Of a stretch of 64,000 bases of DNA, positions 8,017 to 17,027 are shown piece by piece. Numbering within the stretch: position 1 is the stretch's first letter; every line of letters begins with the position of its first letter. The DNA is from MKUN01 sp964481425. GTDB taxonomy: Bacteria; Bacteroidota; Bacteroidia; Chitinophagales; Chitinophagaceae. The position numbers were made by a program, and so were the translations under genes. Where the stretch lies: positions 1-64,000 of the forward strand of contig CAYZTM010000020.1 of the NCBI GenBank assembly GCA_964481425.1, written 5' to 3'. Under the pieces are notes generated by a model. The model was not told where the DNA came from. It saw only the letters and a list, made by a program, of their open reading frames with translations, and did not search any database.

Positions 8017-8895
8017 ATGCCAGCATGGGAAGGACGCTCCCGTGGCACGACATCAGGATACCGGATATTTGTATGGCTATTACGTTACGGAGGGCTTAAA
8101 GCCGCTTACGGGCTGCTGCATTTCGTAACCTTATACTACCGGCTATTTGTGCCCGGGGCAACCCGGCCACTGCGCTACCTGTACATGCAACGGATGGGCT
8201 TCAGCAAAGCAAAGGCGAGCAAACTCATCAAAAAGAACCTGCTCATCTTCGGGCAAACCATCATTGACAAAATAGTGGTGCTGGCTGGCATCAAAAGCCC
8301 CCTGCAATTCACTAACACGGGTTTTCACCATATACAGGATGTTGTAAAAGCAGGTAAAGGGGGCATACTGCTGAGTGCGCATATGGGCAACTGGGAAGTA
8401 GCGGGACAAATGCTGGATGACCTGCATACAGCCATCAATATCGTGATGTATGACGGCGAAGGCGAACAGATAAAAAACTATATGGAGCAGTTTGACCAAA
8501 AACGGTCATTCAACATCATATTCATAAAAGAGGACATGTCGCACATCTATGAGATGTCGGCGGCCCTGAATCGCAATGAACTGATCTGCCTTCATGCAGA
8601 CCGCTTCAGACCCGGCAACCGGACGATGCGACATGCCCTGCTGGGCGAGGAAGCAAATTTCCCTGCAGGGCCATTTATACTTGCATCGAAATTAAGGGCC
8701 CCTGTTTGCTTTGTTTTTGCCTTCAAAGACAGTAATTTTCAGTACCATTTTTACTCAGAACCCGGTAAAACATACGAGGGAAGGGGTACAACCGGTATGG
8801 AGGCCATGCTGGATGACTATGTGCAACTACTGGAACAAAGGCTGGAGCAGTATCCCGAACAATGGTTTAACTACTACGATTTTTGGAAAGCATGA
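8017..8895 (+). CDS. LpxL/HtrB-like lysophospholipid acyltransferase
   Basis: The 292-residue protein belongs to the lipid A/lysophospholipid acyltransferase family, which moves an acyl chain from ACP to a lipid hydroxyl at the inner membrane. The catalytic HX4E motif is His122-Glu127 in LLSAHMGNWEVAG. A membrane-associating N-terminal helix precedes it, and ICLHADRF lies further on. Sitting between an ACP and a dehydratase, it probably transfers the product of this operon onto a glycerol, lipid or other acceptor, as the acyltransferase of aryl-polyene/flexirubin clusters does. It overlaps the next gene by ATGA. Confidence 0.88.
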   Translation: MPAWEGRSRGTTSGYRIFVWLLRYGGLKAAYGLLHFVTLYYRLFVPGATRPLRYLYMQRMGFSKAKASKLIKKNLLIFGQTIIDKIVVLAGIKSPLQFTNTGFHHIQDVVKAGKGGILLSAHMGNWEVAGQMLDDLHTAINIVMYDGEGEQIKNYMEQFDQKRSFNIIFIKEDMSHIYEMSAALNRNELICLHADRFRPGNRTMRHALLGEEANFPAGPFILASKLRAPVCFVFAFKDSNFQYHFYSEPGKTYEGRGTTGMEAMLDDYVQLLEQRLEQYPEQWFNYYDFWKA

Positions 8896-9305
8896 GCGAA
8901 ACGAAAGCAAGCCAATATATACCACAAGCAGCACCCTTCGTGATGATAGACGAGGTGACCCGTGCCGATGACAGTGTGTCGGAAACCACTTTTACCGTGC
9001 GGGATGGACACCTGTTCGTGGAGAACGGGAGATTTACTGAACCCGGGCTGGTGGAGAATATGGCCCAAACAGCGGCAGCCGGCACGGGGTATAAGGCACA
9101 ACAAAGCGGGAAACCTGCACCCATAGGCTACATAGGGGCCCTGAAGAACCTGGTGGTACATGAGCTACCCAAAACGGGCGATACCCTGACAACAGAAATA
9201 CGCTTCATACACCAGGTCATGAACGCTCATATAGTGCAAGGGAAGATAATGAAGGATGAGCGCGAGATAGCTAATTGTGAACTCAAAATATTCTTACAAC
9301 AATAA
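8892..9305 (+). CDS. Hotdog-fold 3-hydroxyacyl-ACP dehydratase-like protein
   Basis: The 137-residue single-hotdog protein resembles FabZ/ApeP-type dehydratases: APFVMIDEV near residue 14, then LVENMAQTAAAGTGY, the hydrophobic helix with the family Glu. The usual FabZ catalytic His in the HFP motif is not obvious, so activity on 3-hydroxyacyl-ACP is inferred from family and context. ATG at 8892 overlaps the upstream stop (ATGA), indicating translational coupling; a TTG at 8883 is in frame but unlikely. Confidence 0.8.
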   Translation: MSETKASQYIPQAAPFVMIDEVTRADDSVSETTFTVRDGHLFVENGRFTEPGLVENMAQTAAAGTGYKAQQSGKPAPIGYIGALKNLVVHELPKTGDTLTTEIRFIHQVMNAHIVQGKIMKDEREIANCELKIFLQQ

Positions 9306-9315
9306 AAACCGTTTT

Positions 9316-9954
9316 ATGAAAAGGCTCATCCTTTCGATCATCGCAGTTACATTCTGTGCATTTACATGGGCACAAAGCAAAGAAGACGTTTTTAATTCGG
9401 GTACTGAAGTTACCTGGCTGGGGCTGGACTTTACGCAACTAAAATTCATAGGAGATGCCGCGCAGTGGAAAGATGCCGGTGAAATAACCAATAACGGGAT
9501 GCGTGATAAATATTTCCCAGGATGGAACGACCTGTTCGTGAAAGAGCAAAAGAAATATGATGTGGCAAAGGCGATAGACCGGGGCGAAGTAAAGTATGCG
9601 CTGAGCGTAACCGAGAAAGCCAATAACAGCCTGAAAAAACCGGATTTCTTCACCGATGACGCAAATGCCTACAGTCACCTGAGCGAACAAAAAATAGAGG
9701 GGCTTGTTAAAAAATATGATTTCCAGGGGAACAAGGGCATTGGCCTGCTGTTCTTCGTGGAATCGATGAGCAAAGGGAAGGAAGAAGCTGCCATGTGGGT
9801 AACCTTCGTGGACATGAACAAGAAAAGCGTGCTGTTCACCAAAAGGCTGACCGAAAAGAGCGGCGGTTTCGGCTTCCGCAATTACTGGGCAAAGACCTTC
9901 TATAATGCACTGAAGGAAATGGGTGACGACTTTAAAAAGTGGAAAAAGGGATAA
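9316..9954 (+). CDS. Secreted/periplasmic protein of unknown function
   Basis: The 212-residue protein has a clear signal peptide (MKRLILSIIAVTFCAFTWAQ, cleavage after Ala-Gln). The mature part begins near VTWLGLDFTQLKFIGD and is mixed alpha/beta with many Lys residues, ending KKWKKG. Similar proteins with a TWLG-DF motif occur in Bacteroidota without a known function. Its position inside a lipid operon would suit a periplasmic carrier of the product, the place LolA-like proteins take in flexirubin clusters, but I see no LolA signature. An in-frame ATG at 9277 would destroy the signal peptide. Confidence 0.75.
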   Translation: MKRLILSIIAVTFCAFTWAQSKEDVFNSGTEVTWLGLDFTQLKFIGDAAQWKDAGEITNNGMRDKYFPGWNDLFVKEQKKYDVAKAIDRGEVKYALSVTEKANNSLKKPDFFTDDANAYSHLSEQKIEGLVKKYDFQGNKGIGLLFFVESMSKGKEEAAMWVTFVDMNKKSVLFTKRLTEKSGGFGFRNYWAKTFYNALKEMGDDFKKWKKG

Positions 9955-9975
9955 CAGGTAAAACGGCAGACAGAT

Positions 9976-10401
9976 TTGAACGAAACACTGACACATAGTA
10001 CGGAACTGGAAGTAAAATTCAGCGAGGCAGACCCGCTGGGTATCGTATGGCATGGACATTATATCCGCTACTTCGAGGACGGACGTGAAGCGTTCGGTAA
10101 GGCATACGGACTACGCTACCTGGACCTGTACCGGGAAAACATCATAGTACCTATTGTAGACATCAAATGCGAATACAAGCGCATATTGAGGTACAGCAAC
10201 CTGGTAAGACTGGAGACGACCTACCAGGATAGCCATGCTGCGAAATTGCTGTTCAACTATACACTGTACGACATCAATAGCAACGAGATAATAGCCAAGG
10301 GCAGCTCGGTACAGGTATTCATGCATAAGGAGAGCATGGAGCTGATGCTGACCCTGCCCAAATTCATGATAGACTGGAAAAGAAAATGGCTGAACGACTA
10401 A
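9976..10401 (+). CDS. 4-hydroxybenzoyl-CoA-type acyl-ACP/CoA thioesterase
   Basis: The 141-residue hotdog thioesterase belongs to the YbgC/4HBT group. The catalytic Asp19 lies in FSEADPLGIVWHGHYIRYFE, the family signature. It probably releases or edits acyl chains on the operon's ACP; ApeK of aryl-polyene clusters is of this type. No ATG is near the N-terminus, so the TTG at 9976 is the likely start. Its end overlaps or abuts the ketosynthase gene. Confidence 0.85.
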   Translation: MNETLTHSTELEVKFSEADPLGIVWHGHYIRYFEDGREAFGKAYGLRYLDLYRENIIVPIVDIKCEYKRILRYSNLVRLETTYQDSHAAKLLFNYTLYDINSNEIIAKGSSVQVFMHKESMELMLTLPKFMIDWKRKWLND

Positions 10402-10403
10402 AG

Positions 10404-11534
10404 ATGAGCGGAGCATATGCAGTAGCCACTAATATAGTATCGTCGCTGGGAAATAATACCAAAGCGAACTGGAATGCAACAACTACCGGCAAGACCGGGA
10501 TAAAACGCTATGAAGATGAGTCGCTGAGCAATACAGGGTTCATGGCATCGAAACCCGGCCCTGATCAATGGCAGGTGATCTATGAACAAACGCGTGACAA
10601 AGGCCTACTATCACCTTTTGAAATGCTGGCCTATTATTCTGCAAAAGATGCAGTGAATAATTACGAAGGGGAACTGAAAGCAGAAGAAACAGTCTTTATC
10701 CTTTCTACCACTAAGGGAAATATAGAACTGCTTGGCAAGGAGGCTGATAGCAAATTAATGCTCAGCCATAGTGCCGGGGCGATTTCGAAGTGCCTGGGGC
10801 TTGACAACAGCCCCATAGTAGTATCTCATGCCTGTGTATCGGGTGTGATAGCGCTTGACTATGCGTTACGAATACTGCAGAGCGGACGCTATAAGAACGT
10901 GATCGTAACAGGCTGCGACCGGTTCAGCCGCTTTGTGCTTAGCGGTTTCCAATCGTTCCATGCTATATCCCCAGAGGCCTGCCGGCCTTTTGATGCAGAC
11001 CGCAAAGGAATCACATTAGGCGAAGCAGCTGCGAGCATCATCCTTACATCTGAACCACAAACTTCCCCCAAAGCGCGACTGCTATCAGGAGCTACCTCTA
11101 ACGATGCTAATCATATCTCCGGGCCATCCAGAACAGGAGAAGAACTGGCGATGGCCATCAGCAGGGCCATGGAAGAAGCGAACATAGGTGCGACCGAGGT
11201 GGATATGATATCGGCACACGGCACGGCAACAGCATATAACGATGAGATGGAAGCCAAGGCATTCGGCCTGACAGGATTGAATAATTGCGCAATACACAGC
11301 TTCAAAGGATTTACAGGACATACACTGGGTGCAGCAGGCGTTATGGAAAGCGCAATAGCAATCGAAGCCATGCAGCATCAAATGCTCCTACCTTCTATTG
11401 GCTACGAGGCGCAGGGTGTATCGGTAGCACTTAATATAACCAGGGAACTAAAAGCAGCACGCATAAACCACATATTAAAAACAGCATCCGGATTTGGGGG
11501 CTGCAACGCTGCGCTGGTTTGGGGTAAAGAATAG
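10404..11534 (+). CDS. Beta-ketoacyl-ACP synthase (KAS I/II type)
   Basis: The 376-residue condensing enzyme performs decarboxylative condensation of acyl units on ACP. The Cys-His-His triad is complete: Cys144 in SHACVSGVIA, His272 in SAHGTATAYND, His306 in GFTGHTLGAAG. It is shorter than FabF (about 410), and its N-terminus (MSGAYAVATNIVSSLG) resembles the ApeO/flexirubin-cluster KAS rather than housekeeping FabF. ATG at 10404 lies two bases after the thioesterase stop; an ATG at 10386 would overlap it by 16 bases. It is the last gene before a strong terminator. Confidence 0.9.
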   Translation: MSGAYAVATNIVSSLGNNTKANWNATTTGKTGIKRYEDESLSNTGFMASKPGPDQWQVIYEQTRDKGLLSPFEMLAYYSAKDAVNNYEGELKAEETVFILSTTKGNIELLGKEADSKLMLSHSAGAISKCLGLDNSPIVVSHACVSGVIALDYALRILQSGRYKNVIVTGCDRFSRFVLSGFQSFHAISPEACRPFDADRKGITLGEAAASIILTSEPQTSPKARLLSGATSNDANHISGPSRTGEELAMAISRAMEEANIGATEVDMISAHGTATAYNDEMEAKAFGLTGLNNCAIHSFKGFTGHTLGAAGVMESAIAIEAMQHQMLLPSIGYEAQGVSVALNITRELKAARINHILKTASGFGGCNAALVWGKE

Positions 11535-11555
11535 GTAACAAATAATTAAGAACAT

Positions 11556-11593
11556 AAAAAGAGCCCCGACGCCATGGTGCCGGGGCTCTTTTT
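11556..11593. terminator. Bidirectional terminator between KAS and metalloprotease genes
   Basis: AAAAAGAGCCCCG is inversely repeated as CGGGGCTCTTTTT around a 12-base centre. It has a T-run in both directions and serves both convergent transcripts. Confidence 0.9.
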
Positions 11594-11610
11594 ATGTTTA
11601 ACACTAATGG

Positions 11611-13890
11611 TTATTTCACTATGATCTGTTTGGTAAGCTGCTGACCGTTTGCTTTGTCGGTAAAGCGGATGTAATAAACTCCTTTTGCCCATGATGCCAC
11701 GCGAATGTCTGTATGGTCATTCATTTCCCCGATCCATACCTGTTGGCCCAATGTATTGGATATATTCAGACCAAAAGTGTGCGGGACCAGTGTACTAATG
11801 TGAACCTGATCGCCTGCAGGAACCGGATATACCTTGATATCATCATTCAAAGCAAGTTGCTGCACCGAAGTAGCATGAGCAATAGTAAAGTTGACACCAT
11901 TCACGTTAAAGAATACATTGCCGGCACCCTTCACTTTGATACGGGATGTGGTTACCGTACTAGCTGGATTTGGCAGGGTAACTGCTGCCGAGCCATTATT
12001 TACAAATCTACCCAGCGAATAAGGCCAGGTATAACCACCATCTACAGATAAATAGACATCTACACTATCGCAGCTGACAGGTGCTGCATCGGTACCTACC
12101 ACATTCCAGGTGATGTTTTGCAATGAGAGGCCCTGCCATGTAACTGCCGTTGAGGGGCTTGTAACTTTAAAACCCTGGTAGTTGTTGGCCGCACCTGTGC
12201 TTACGGCATCGAGGAGGATGTTATCGTCGGGTATCAAAACAGCCCCTGTACCCTGGTAAATGGCGCGGATCGTATTGATGAAGGTGAGGGACCTCGCTGT
12301 GTCTGGCACTTTCTCTCCTGTGTAACTCAAGATATCTGCAAGCACTTTACTGATAGTCGGGAAAATCCTTGTACGGTTGGTATCGGGCGAGAAAGAACGA
12401 AATATAGGTCCTGCCAGATGAGTATTGGCAAAAGACAAACCATAATCGCCAAGGTCCCATTGTTCCCAGCAATATGTAGTCAAAGTATCAGCAACCGAAT
12501 CGACAGCAATGGGTGCAGTCAATTCAAAGGGTGTTTTGTATGGTATCGTATAGGAGGCAGTAAAATTAGCAATGCCCACAGGCTTATTGTTTGTGTTCGT
12601 CTTTACAGGGCAATTATCAATTGTAGGTGTCGAAATGATATAGGAGGATATTTCTTTCAAACTTGCTGCATGAAAATAAGCGTCACTATGCTGCTGAATA
12701 TCATCGGGAGGGCATATTCCGGCATAAGCCATAATAGTGGTACCGCTTGAGGGCTCATAGGCAGTTCCCTGATTAGCATTACCATTGCAGCTCCCATTGA
12801 TATCGTTATTGAATGTGTGATTAGCCCCAAACTGGTGCCCCATCTCGTGAGCGACATAGTCTATATCAAACCCATCGCCTATTGGGTTTGGAGAACCCGT
12901 GACACCTTTGGCTTTGCTACTGTTTTTACAAACACAGCCAAGGTTGGCAATACCACCGCCACCTGTACTGAAGACGTGCCCCATATCATAATTAGCACTT
13001 CCTATACGATTGCTGCAAGTTGTTTGGTTCTGGTTGAGCATCGTGCCGCCGTTATTGTTTGTATAGGGGTCAGTGTTACCGTTCAGGAATATCAGGGTAT
13101 CCTCATTCGCAATGAGGGTCAGGATAATGGAAAGTTCCGTTTCATAAACGCCATTTACCCTGTTTATAGAAGTGACCATATGCGGCAGAACTGCCGCAGC
13201 AGTGGGATTTGCACCTGCAACCACAACGGCATATTCACCAGTACAAGCTAAGGCAAGCCTGTAATTACGCAATACGTAGCCATTAGTTGTCCGGTATTGC
13301 AAATTGGGTAAGCCGTCATTATTTATCCTTAACAGTGCATCACCGTTCAACTCTTCATCGTCATCTTTAAATTCGCATTTCATTCCCTGCCCCAACGGCA
13401 CAAAATGATCACGCTTGTAGTAACAGATGTAGTTACCATCGTTGAGTTTGCTATACGGATCGATGAAGTAGGTATTCCTGCCGTTGTAGATCATAGCGTG
13501 GAAGCCCGTTAGTGAATAATCGATCTTGGCCATTACCTTAGGATCATCGACAGCATACGCCGTAAATGTGCGGATATCCGGATGCCTACGTTCCAAACCC
13601 GGTTCCATCATATGATACTGCCACACGGCGAACTCATGGTATTTGCCGTCAGGCGCGGGTAATTCAATGGCTCCTGCTTGCTTGATGTTATCCGACAGAC
13701 CAAACAGGAAATCCTTCATGAAATCATTGTCCAGCGAGTAAACCTTGTAGTTTACGGGATGCACTAACTGCTCTCCTTTTGACGGAACATGATAAGGATC
13801 CAATTCTGTCCAGATACTATTATAGGCTTTGGCTGTGAGCGATATACTGCAGGCCCAAAGCAGCAACAGGTAAACTGTCGTTTTTTTCAT
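11611..13890 (-). CDS. Secreted reprolysin-like (M12B-type) metalloprotease with T9SS sorting domain
   Basis: The 759-residue protein has a signal peptide (to about residue 22, LTAKA), a propeptide-like region to about 210, and a zinc protease domain with the metzincin motif HEMGHQFGANH starting at His348 (bases 12817-12849). A Met-turn-like TTIMAYAGICPP, a beta-sandwich region containing SVDGGYTW, and a C-terminal T9SS type-A sorting domain (from about 680, VYPVPAGDQV to QIIVK) follow. It is predicted to be exported by Sec and then across the outer membrane by the T9SS. It is the downstream member of a tandem paralogous pair, 3 bases after the first gene. Substrates are unknown. Confidence 0.9.
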   Translation of the reverse strand: MKKTTVYLLLLWACSISLTAKAYNSIWTELDPYHVPSKGEQLVHPVNYKVYSLDNDFMKDFLFGLSDNIKQAGAIELPAPDGKYHEFAVWQYHMMEPGLERRHPDIRTFTAYAVDDPKVMAKIDYSLTGFHAMIYNGRNTYFIDPYSKLNDGNYICYYKRDHFVPLGQGMKCEFKDDDEELNGDALLRINNDGLPNLQYRTTNGYVLRNYRLALACTGEYAVVVAGANPTAAAVLPHMVTSINRVNGVYETELSIILTLIANEDTLIFLNGNTDPYTNNNGGTMLNQNQTTCSNRIGSANYDMGHVFSTGGGGIANLGCVCKNSSKAKGVTGSPNPIGDGFDIDYVAHEMGHQFGANHTFNNDINGSCNGNANQGTAYEPSSGTTIMAYAGICPPDDIQQHSDAYFHAASLKEISSYIISTPTIDNCPVKTNTNNKPVGIANFTASYTIPYKTPFELTAPIAVDSVADTLTTYCWEQWDLGDYGLSFANTHLAGPIFRSFSPDTNRTRIFPTISKVLADILSYTGEKVPDTARSLTFINTIRAIYQGTGAVLIPDDNILLDAVSTGAANNYQGFKVTSPSTAVTWQGLSLQNITWNVVGTDAAPVSCDSVDVYLSVDGGYTWPYSLGRFVNNGSAAVTLPNPASTVTTSRIKVKGAGNVFFNVNGVNFTIAHATSVQQLALNDDIKVYPVPAGDQVHISTLVPHTFGLNISNTLGQQVWIGEMNDHTDIRVASWAKGVYYIRFTDKANGQQLTKQIIVK

Positions 13891-13893
13891 TCG

Positions 13894-16242
13894 TTAATTG
13901 ATTAAGATTGGTTTTACAATGCGTTTGCCGTTCTCATGGTAAGCAAGCTGCATATAGTAAACTCCTTTGGCCCATCCGCCAACAGGTACCTGTAATTTAT
14001 TATCTACCTGTCCTTTCCAGACAAGCTGACCAAGATTATTGAATACTGAGACATCCGCAGCGTTCGCGGTCTCTACATACACAATCTTATCAGCGGGAAC
14101 AGGGTATATCTTCAAATCATCACCAGGCTGCTGCGTATTGCTTACCGCAAGATTAGGCACCGTTACGTTAATGGGGTTATTGGGATCTGTAATGGGCAAA
14201 TTGGGATCGAGTGTAACCGTGAAGTTACTGCCATTGACGTTGAAGAAGATATTATTGTTGCCCTTAACCTTGAGGCGTGCTGTTGACGTAGTTGCAACAT
14301 TAGGCACCACAATAGCCGCACTGCCATTGTTGAGGTAACGCCCAACCCAGTAAGGCCAGTTATAACCACTATCGACCGAAAGATATACATTAACACTATC
14401 GCAGCTAACCGGTGGCGTATTTGTGCCTACCACATTCCATGTCACAGACTGGGTAGTACCCCCTGTCCAGTTAACAGGCGTAGACGGGGAGGTTACTTTG
14501 AAGCCCTCATAGTTGCCCGCAGCACCCGTGCTTACCGCATCAACCTTTATACTATCATCAGGGAACTGGAAGCAACCATCGCCCCAGTGAATAGAACGCA
14601 ACATGAGTTTGAATTTGAGTGAGCGTGCCGTATCAGGGGCCTTTTCACCTTTTGCATTCTCGGTGGTCACGTAACTTATCGTTCCTTTCAGTACCGAATC
14701 TATCCTTGGGAAAACACGTACAGTAGATGTAACGGGCGGGAAGGAACGGAAGATGGGGCCGTTGATAAAAGTCTGGTCTAAGCTTTTGCCAACGTCACCG
14801 AGATCCCATTGATCCCAACAATATGTAGTGATACAAGTAACAGAATCGACCGCACCGGGGGACATCAATTCGAACGGCGTTTTATAGGGTATGGAATAAG
14901 ATGCTGGGAAAGGCGCCAGTGCAGAGCTATGGTTGTTAACCGGTACAGCAACACCACAAGAGGTGCCAACGATAGTAGCATTGTATATCTCAAGAATATT
15001 CACGGAATGAAAATAATCATCGCTATGTGGTTGAATATCATCGGGCCCACATATACCGGCATAGGCCATAATGGTTGAGCCACTGCCGGGCTCGAATGCC
15101 GTGGGTGCCCAAATATTGCCGCAGCAACAAGCGCCATCGTGGTTATTATTAAATGTATGATTGCCCCCAAACTCATGACCCATTTCGTGTGCCACATAAT
15201 CAATATCAAAACCATCGCCAGTGGGCGAGCCGCTGCCTGTGGTACTTTGAGCTTTGGCGCCTGATTCGCAAACTATCGCCAGGTTAGAAAGGCCACCACT
15301 ACCTGTAGTGAATACGTGACCTATATCATAGTTTGCATCGCCAATGAGCGAGTCGCACATAGTCTGACAATCATCAAGTAAATTCAATGCATTGTTATTG
15401 TCAAAATTGTAAGGATCGCCGGCAGCAACGATGTTGATCAATGTGTCCTCATTGGGTACCATTTCCATCGTAATGGAGAATTCGCGCTCGTACACACCGT
15501 TCACGCGGTTCATGGTAGTGACCATGGCGCTTAAGGTCAAAGCTTTTGTAGCTGCATTTGGGGCACAAACCGCTACGGCATATTGGTGCGAACAGGCAAG
15601 TGCCAGGCGATACTTCAACAAGTTAAAGCCTCCTATGGTCTTTGCAGCAATAGCAGGCAATACTGTCTGATCGAGCGGCATGGGCTCACCCTGTAATTCG
15701 TCCTCGCCATTGTTCTTCACGAGGCATTGCATACGGTCGCTGAGGGGGCGGACCTCATCTCTTTTATAATGGCACATATACAGGCTCTCGCCCAGTACAT
15801 TATTGTACGGATCAACAAAGGCAGTATTTTCTCCATCAAATATCATGGCGTGAAAGCCGAAATCCGTGAAGTCAAGTTTGGCCGTTACAGACGCGTCATT
15901 GGCGGCCACAGCCCTAAATGTCTTAATAGCCGGATATTTTGCTGCCAACTCTGCCGGTAACATTGCCTTTTGCCAGACATTAAATGTCCTAAAGTCGCCA
16001 TTGGGTAAGGGCAGATCAACTAAAACGGAGGTCTCAGGCGTATTCCCTGCAGACAGAAGCAGATCGCGAAAAGACGATGTATTCAAAGCATACACCAGGT
16101 AGTTCTTAGGTTGCATTTTTGCACTTGCCTTAGACGGAACATGGTTACGATCTATCGGGGTCCAGGTATTGCTATACGCTACAGAGATGAGGGGCATAAG
16201 AAGGGCCGTTACGACCACTACAACACTTACCAGTTTTTTCAT
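13894..16242 (-). CDS. Secreted reprolysin-like (M12B-type) metalloprotease with T9SS sorting domain, paralogue
   Basis: The 782-residue protein has the same architecture as its downstream neighbour: signal peptide, proregion (WTPIDRNHVPSK against WTELDPYHVPSK in the paralogue), zinc motif HEMGHEFGGNH from His352 (bases 15157-15189), STIMAYAGICGP Met-turn, SVDSGYNW beta-sandwich and C-terminal sorting domain (YPVPADKIVYVE to KPILIN). It has a Cys-rich GACCCGN loop just after the zinc site that the paralogue lacks (GSCNGN), and a longer linker before the sorting domain. It is probably first in a two-gene operon. Confidence 0.9.
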   Translation of the reverse strand: MKKLVSVVVVVTALLMPLISVAYSNTWTPIDRNHVPSKASAKMQPKNYLVYALNTSSFRDLLLSAGNTPETSVLVDLPLPNGDFRTFNVWQKAMLPAELAAKYPAIKTFRAVAANDASVTAKLDFTDFGFHAMIFDGENTAFVDPYNNVLGESLYMCHYKRDEVRPLSDRMQCLVKNNGEDELQGEPMPLDQTVLPAIAAKTIGGFNLLKYRLALACSHQYAVAVCAPNAATKALTLSAMVTTMNRVNGVYEREFSITMEMVPNEDTLINIVAAGDPYNFDNNNALNLLDDCQTMCDSLIGDANYDIGHVFTTGSGGLSNLAIVCESGAKAQSTTGSGSPTGDGFDIDYVAHEMGHEFGGNHTFNNNHDGACCCGNIWAPTAFEPGSGSTIMAYAGICGPDDIQPHSDDYFHSVNILEIYNATIVGTSCGVAVPVNNHSSALAPFPASYSIPYKTPFELMSPGAVDSVTCITTYCWDQWDLGDVGKSLDQTFINGPIFRSFPPVTSTVRVFPRIDSVLKGTISYVTTENAKGEKAPDTARSLKFKLMLRSIHWGDGCFQFPDDSIKVDAVSTGAAGNYEGFKVTSPSTPVNWTGGTTQSVTWNVVGTNTPPVSCDSVNVYLSVDSGYNWPYWVGRYLNNGSAAIVVPNVATTSTARLKVKGNNNIFFNVNGSNFTVTLDPNLPITDPNNPINVTVPNLAVSNTQQPGDDLKIYPVPADKIVYVETANAADVSVFNNLGQLVWKGQVDNKLQVPVGGWAKGVYYMQLAYHENGKRIVKPILIN

Positions 16243-16509
16243 TTTTTTGCTATTTGACTATTTATCTTAAAGCATTTTAATACAATCGCAATAAAACCAC
16301 CGGAGCATGCCAGTGCTTAGTTGCTGCAACAATAAATAAATTAATGGCCGGAGGGTGAGGAATGCCAGTAATCCGAAAGCGTAAGTTAAGAAGAAATCAA
16401 ATTTTGTAAAAAAATAATTTGGTGAAAGTGGCATAAAAAGACGTGAATTTCAACATGTGTAACAGGTAGTACAGAAACCAAGTACAATAAAGTCATAATT
16501 TCGCGGCCT

Positions 16510-16962
16510 ATGCCTGAAATGATACTGGAACTGAAGTATAAGCTGGGTGACATAAACACAGCGGCAGATAAATTCCGGCAAATTGCCCGGGACTACCCAA
16601 GGCTTGCCTTCAGCGGTGAATTGGGCGCCGGCAAAACCACCTTCATCCATGCGCTATGCGAAGTACTTGGCGTGAGGGATAGTGTAAGCAGCCCCACTTT
16701 TGCCCTCATCAACGAATACCACTATACCGACAATGAAAGCGGGAATGACGAGACCATATACCATATGGACTGGTACCGCCTGAAGAGCACTGAGGAAGCT
16801 ATAAATGCCGGCATGGAGGACTGCCTGCTACAAAAAGATATTCATTGCTTCATCGAATGGCCTGAAAAAGCATTGGACCTGCTGCCCAAGCCCTACCTGT
16901 GGGCCAGCATCAGCAGCACAGGTGAGCAGGAACGGGAAATGAAAGTGTACCTGCATGAATAA
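16510..16962 (+). CDS. tsaE: tRNA threonylcarbamoyladenosine biosynthesis protein TsaE
   Basis: The 150-residue P-loop ATPase works with TsaB/TsaC/TsaD to form t6A37 in ANN-decoding tRNAs. Walker A is GELGAGKTT (residues 36-44). The SSPTFALINEY stretch and HMDWYRL with FIEWPEKAL downstream are diagnostic of TsaE. The size matches the family. A weak -7 box (TAATTTCG) precedes the ATG. The partners are not in this window. Confidence 0.93.
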   Translation: MPEMILELKYKLGDINTAADKFRQIARDYPRLAFSGELGAGKTTFIHALCEVLGVRDSVSSPTFALINEYHYTDNESGNDETIYHMDWYRLKSTEEAINAGMEDCLLQKDIHCFIEWPEKALDLLPKPYLWASISSTGEQEREMKVYLHE

Positions 16963-17027
16963 TAAAGTATGACATCGGTCATTTTACCATAATACCAGTA
17001 AACGGGATTTCCTTATTATATTGCCGT

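Noticed and set aside
9316..9954. Assignment of the secreted operon protein as LolA
   Set aside because: Only context supports it; no LolA motif could be seen in the residues.
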